Assembly: GCA_023393895.1 (NCBI GenBank)
Contig: JAEXBT010000005.1
Span: 1 to 7,180, forward strand
Direction: 5' to 3'
Origin: Pseudomonadota bacterium
GTDB taxonomy: Bacteria; Pseudomonadota; Gammaproteobacteria; Xanthomonadales; Xanthomonadaceae
DNA length: 7,180 nucleotides
Positions within the stretch are counted from its first letter, which is position 1; each line of letters opens with the position of its first letter. A program made the position numbers and the translations under genes. A model generated the notes under the pieces. The model made no database searches. It worked only from the letters and a program-made list of their open reading frames with translations, and had not been told where the DNA came from. Positions 6,447-7,180 of the stretch are shown here, one piece after another.

Positions 6447-7142
6447 TCAGGCGGCACGCGCGCAGACCCACGCATCCACCCGCGCCACGCCGGCCAAACG
6501 CAACGCGAGCGCGGCGGATTCCAGCGTGGCGCCGGTGGTCATCACGTCATCGACCAGCACCACGTGTGCCGGCAGCCGCCGTGCCGCCAAGACCGCGAAA
6601 GCGCCGGCCAGATTGCGCTGGCGTCCGGCGCGCCCCAGCCGCGATTGCGCCCCGGTCGCCCGCGGGCGATGCAGGAGCCGGGGTTCCAGCGGCATCGACA
6701 GCCGGCGCGCGAGTGGGCGCGCCAGTTCCAGCGCCTGGTTGTAGCCGCGCTGGCGCAGGCGGCTTGTGGCGAGCGGGATCGGCACCAGCACCGCGCCCTC
6801 CACATCGCCTGCCCGGGCCTGCAATGCCTCCGCCATCAATCCGCCGAGCAGGCGCGCGCTGGCCAGCGACTGATGGAACTTCAGCATCGGCAGCAAGCGG
6901 TCCAGCGGTGCCGCATAGGCGAATGCCGCATCGACGCGGTCCAGCGGCGTGTCATCGGCCAGACAGGCGCCGCAGCGGGCATCGCTCTGCTCCCCATCGG
7001 GCAGCGGCAGCGCGCAGCGCGGGCAAGCACAGCCGCTCCATGGCAGCGCGGCGTGACAGGCGCGGCACAGATCGCGATCAGCGGCCGCTTCTCCCGGCGC
7101 GCCGCAGACCAGGCAACTGGCCGGCCACAGCGCGCGCACCAC
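6447..7142 (-). CDS. comF: ComF family protein (phosphoribosyltransferase-like, DNA uptake)
   Basis: A 231-residue ComF/GntX-type protein counted from GTG 7142. The N-terminal zinc-ribbon has four Cys pairs: C10/C13, C26/C29, C40/C43 (with C38) and C57/C60. The type I phosphoribosyltransferase part follows, with LLPMLKFH at 83-90, RQRGYNQA at 130-137 and the PRPP-loop signature VLVDDVMTTGAT at 195-206. ComF supports natural transformation in Haemophilus and Bacillus, where it is linked to single-stranded DNA handling during uptake; the role in this organism is inferred. The start is uncertain: GTG 7142 has no good ribosome binding site, and the same frame continues open to the window edge without ATG, GTG or TTG, so the true start may lie beyond. 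Its 3' end converges on ubiA, with no room for a separate terminator. Confidence 0.93.
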   Translation of the reverse strand: MVRALWPASCLVCGAPGEAAADRDLCRACHAALPWSGCACPRCALPLPDGEQSDARCGACLADDTPLDRVDAAFAYAAPLDRLLPMLKFHQSLASARLLGGLMAEALQARAGDVEGAVLVPIPLATSRLRQRGYNQALELARPLARRLSMPLEPRLLHRPRATGAQSRLGRAGRQRNLAGAFAVLAARRLPAHVVLVDDVMTTGATLESAALALRLAGVARVDAWVCARAA

Positions 7143-7143
7143 G

Positions 7144-7177
7144 CTGTCAACCGTGCGCCAGCCATTGAAGTTGACAG
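7144..7177 (+). promoter_or_regulatory. Putative BirA (biotin repressor) operator for an off-window biotin gene
   Basis: CTGTCAAC (7144-7151) and GTTGACAG (7170-7177) form a perfect 8-bp inverted repeat with an 18-base spacer. The Escherichia coli BirA site is TTGTAAACC-N16-GGTTTACAA, so the TGTnAAC and GTTnACA cores have the same 18-base separation and differ only at the central base. Biotin genes next to comF in xanthomonads are, as I recall, a common arrangement, so the likely target is bioB on the + strand just past the window. BirA with biotinyl-AMP would dimerise on the site and block transcription. The repeat is seen; the identity is inference from geometry and context. Confidence 0.6.
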
Positions 7178-7180
7178 CCC

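Overview
The window is GC-rich and looks like a chromosomal segment from a Xanthomonadaceae-type gammaproteobacterium (Lysobacter/Luteimonas/Stenotrophomonas-like). That placement is inferred from base composition, protein character and an apparent comF / biotin-operator arrangement; no search was run.

The window divides at about position 2492. Bases 1-2492 appear to be the right-hand end of an integrated genomic island. A 50-base 3' piece of a tRNA-Arg (anticodon CCG) at 2443-2492 lacks its D arm and 5' acceptor strand. This is the usual scar of tRNA-targeted integration, and the restored tRNA would be expected at the far end of the island, outside the window. Almost all of 1-2237 is one uninterrupted minus-strand reading frame of at least 745 codons that runs off the left edge. 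It resembles a large, divergent tyrosine recombinase: it keeps Arg, Lys and Arg landmarks but has substitutions at the usual His and Tyr positions.

Bases 2493-7180 look like core chromosome. A minus-strand, operon-like run reads right to left: pirin (4523-5398), second pirin (3478-4437), a protein with two HIT motifs typical of 2H phosphoesterases (2868-3464), and a DUF3293-like protein (2552-2905). Spacing is 85 bp, 13 bp and a 38-bp overlap. Divergent from the first pirin is ubiA (5535-6443, +), for 4-hydroxybenzoate prenylation in ubiquinone synthesis. ubiA converges with comF (6447-7142, -) with only 3 bp between the stop codons.

At the right edge, 7144-7177 holds a perfect 8-bp inverted repeat with the geometry of a BirA (biotin repressor) operator. 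This predicts a biotin gene, most likely bioB, starting just beyond the window on the + strand.

The most interesting items are the island boundary with its atypical recombinase and the putative BirA operator lying over the 5' end of comF. No CRISPR array, complete insertion sequence or rRNA was seen.
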